Origin: Pseudonocardia thermophila
Lineage (GTDB): Bacteria; Actinomycetota; Actinomycetes; Mycobacteriales; Pseudonocardiaceae
Direction of reading: 5' to 3'
Assembly: GCF_900142365.1 (NCBI RefSeq)
Contig: NZ_FRAP01000006.1
Span: 210,569-274,568 of the forward strand
Length of the DNA stretch: 64,000 nt
The notes below the pieces were generated by a model. That model was not told the origin of the DNA. It saw only the letters and a list, made by a program, of their open reading frames with translations, and made no database searches. The position numbers were made by a program, and so were the translations under genes. Of the stretch, positions 63,905-64,000 are shown piece by piece. The first letter of the stretch is position 1, and each line of letters starts with the position of its first letter.

Positions 63905-64000
63905 GTGTACTGACCCGGGAGGTTGTTGACAGTTAGGCGGCGAGTCGGGTGGCTGGGGGTCGGCCACCGAGAGCGGAGTGGGCGCGTCGAGTGTTGTAGC
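63905..64000 (-). mobile_element. IS481-family insertion sequence, one end visible
   Basis: The stretch from about 63905 begins G-TGTACTGACCCGGGAGG and continues to TTGTTGACA at 63930, matching the TGT...ACA style ends of IS481 elements. It directly follows CTAG at 63901-63904, the target sequence favoured by this family and usually duplicated on insertion. The transposase gene enters from the right. The other end and second CTAG are outside the window. Confidence 0.85.
63933..64000 (-). CDS. IS481-family transposase, C-terminal fragment
   Basis: The last 21 or so residues are visible, ending YNTRRAHSALGGRPPATRLAA and a TAA at 63935-63933; the rest is beyond the right edge. The YNTxRxHSALGGRPP pattern is the C-terminus of the DDE integrase-type transposase. 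Too little is visible to judge whether the copy is intact. Confidence 0.85.
   Translation of the reverse strand, partial: YNTRRAHSALGGRPPATRLAA

Overview
The window is high-GC actinobacterial DNA, most likely from a mycolata or Pseudonocardia-type actinomycete. The evidence is a complete galactan/arabinan precursor toolkit (DprE1, DprE2, UbiA-type DPPR synthase and its phosphatase, Glf, GlfT1, GlfT2, Wzm/Wzt, a GtrA protein), a Bpa/PafE-type proteasome activator ending in GQYL, frequent GTG starts, and 4-nt ATGA/GTGA gene overlaps. The genus is inferred from this general character, not from a search.

Region 1 (1-14.9 kb) is an uptake [NiFe]-hydrogenase locus of the actinobacterial high-affinity type (group 1h, as in Mycobacterium Huc and the Ralstonia actinobacterial-type enzyme). 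A leftward run of at least 15 tightly spaced or overlapping genes starts at 12437: a DUF1641 protein in the hucM position, small subunit, large subunit, maturation protease, an 83-residue protein, a TPR protein, a NifU-Rieske fusion, an NHL propeller, HypC2, a SIS-HypC fusion, a SIS protein, HypE, HypC, HypD and a partial DUF6390-like protein that runs off the left edge. An AraC-type regulator followed by hypA and hypB diverges to the right. hypF and hypX are not in the window. The enzyme should oxidise H2 in the cytoplasm at the membrane and pass electrons towards the quinone pool.

Region 2 (15-32.7 kb) is mixed housekeeping: tRNA-Arg(ACG), tRNA-Ser(GCT), tRNA-Ser(TGA), acetoacetyl-CoA synthetase, a dienelactone-hydrolase-like protein with Asp at the nucleophile position, an aromatic/histidinol-phosphate aminotransferase, a frameshifted DUF4870 gene, a GlsB-type membrane protein, an atypical response regulator, an M3 peptidase, an arylamine N-acetyltransferase, a GMC oxidoreductase, an M18 aminopeptidase, an MpaB-type oxygenase, a YpfJ-type metallopeptidase, a GNAT, a quinone oxidoreductase and Bpa. 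Its gaps hold three arrays of degenerate 21-22 bp repeats, two of them flanking the N-acetyltransferase gene in opposite orientations, and several large hairpins.

Region 3 (32.7-63.9 kb) is a cell-envelope polysaccharide locus. Wzm-Wzt-GlfT1 export and prime galactan; GtrA, DprE1 and DprE2 serve decaprenyl-phosphoryl-arabinose. A middle block holds an acyltransferase, four polytopic GT-C-like or DUF6541-like proteins, a flippase, three family-2 glycosyltransferases or their partners, a methyltransferase, and all four rml genes for dTDP-rhamnose. At the right are two GlfT2-type galactofuranosyltransferases flanking a GntR regulator, then Glf, UbiA and the PAP2 phosphatase. DprE1 carries Thr where the benzothiazinone-reactive Cys lies in M. 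tuberculosis. The right edge enters an IS481-family element inserted at a CTAG site about 100 bp upstream of the PAP2-ubiA-glf-glfT2 operon.
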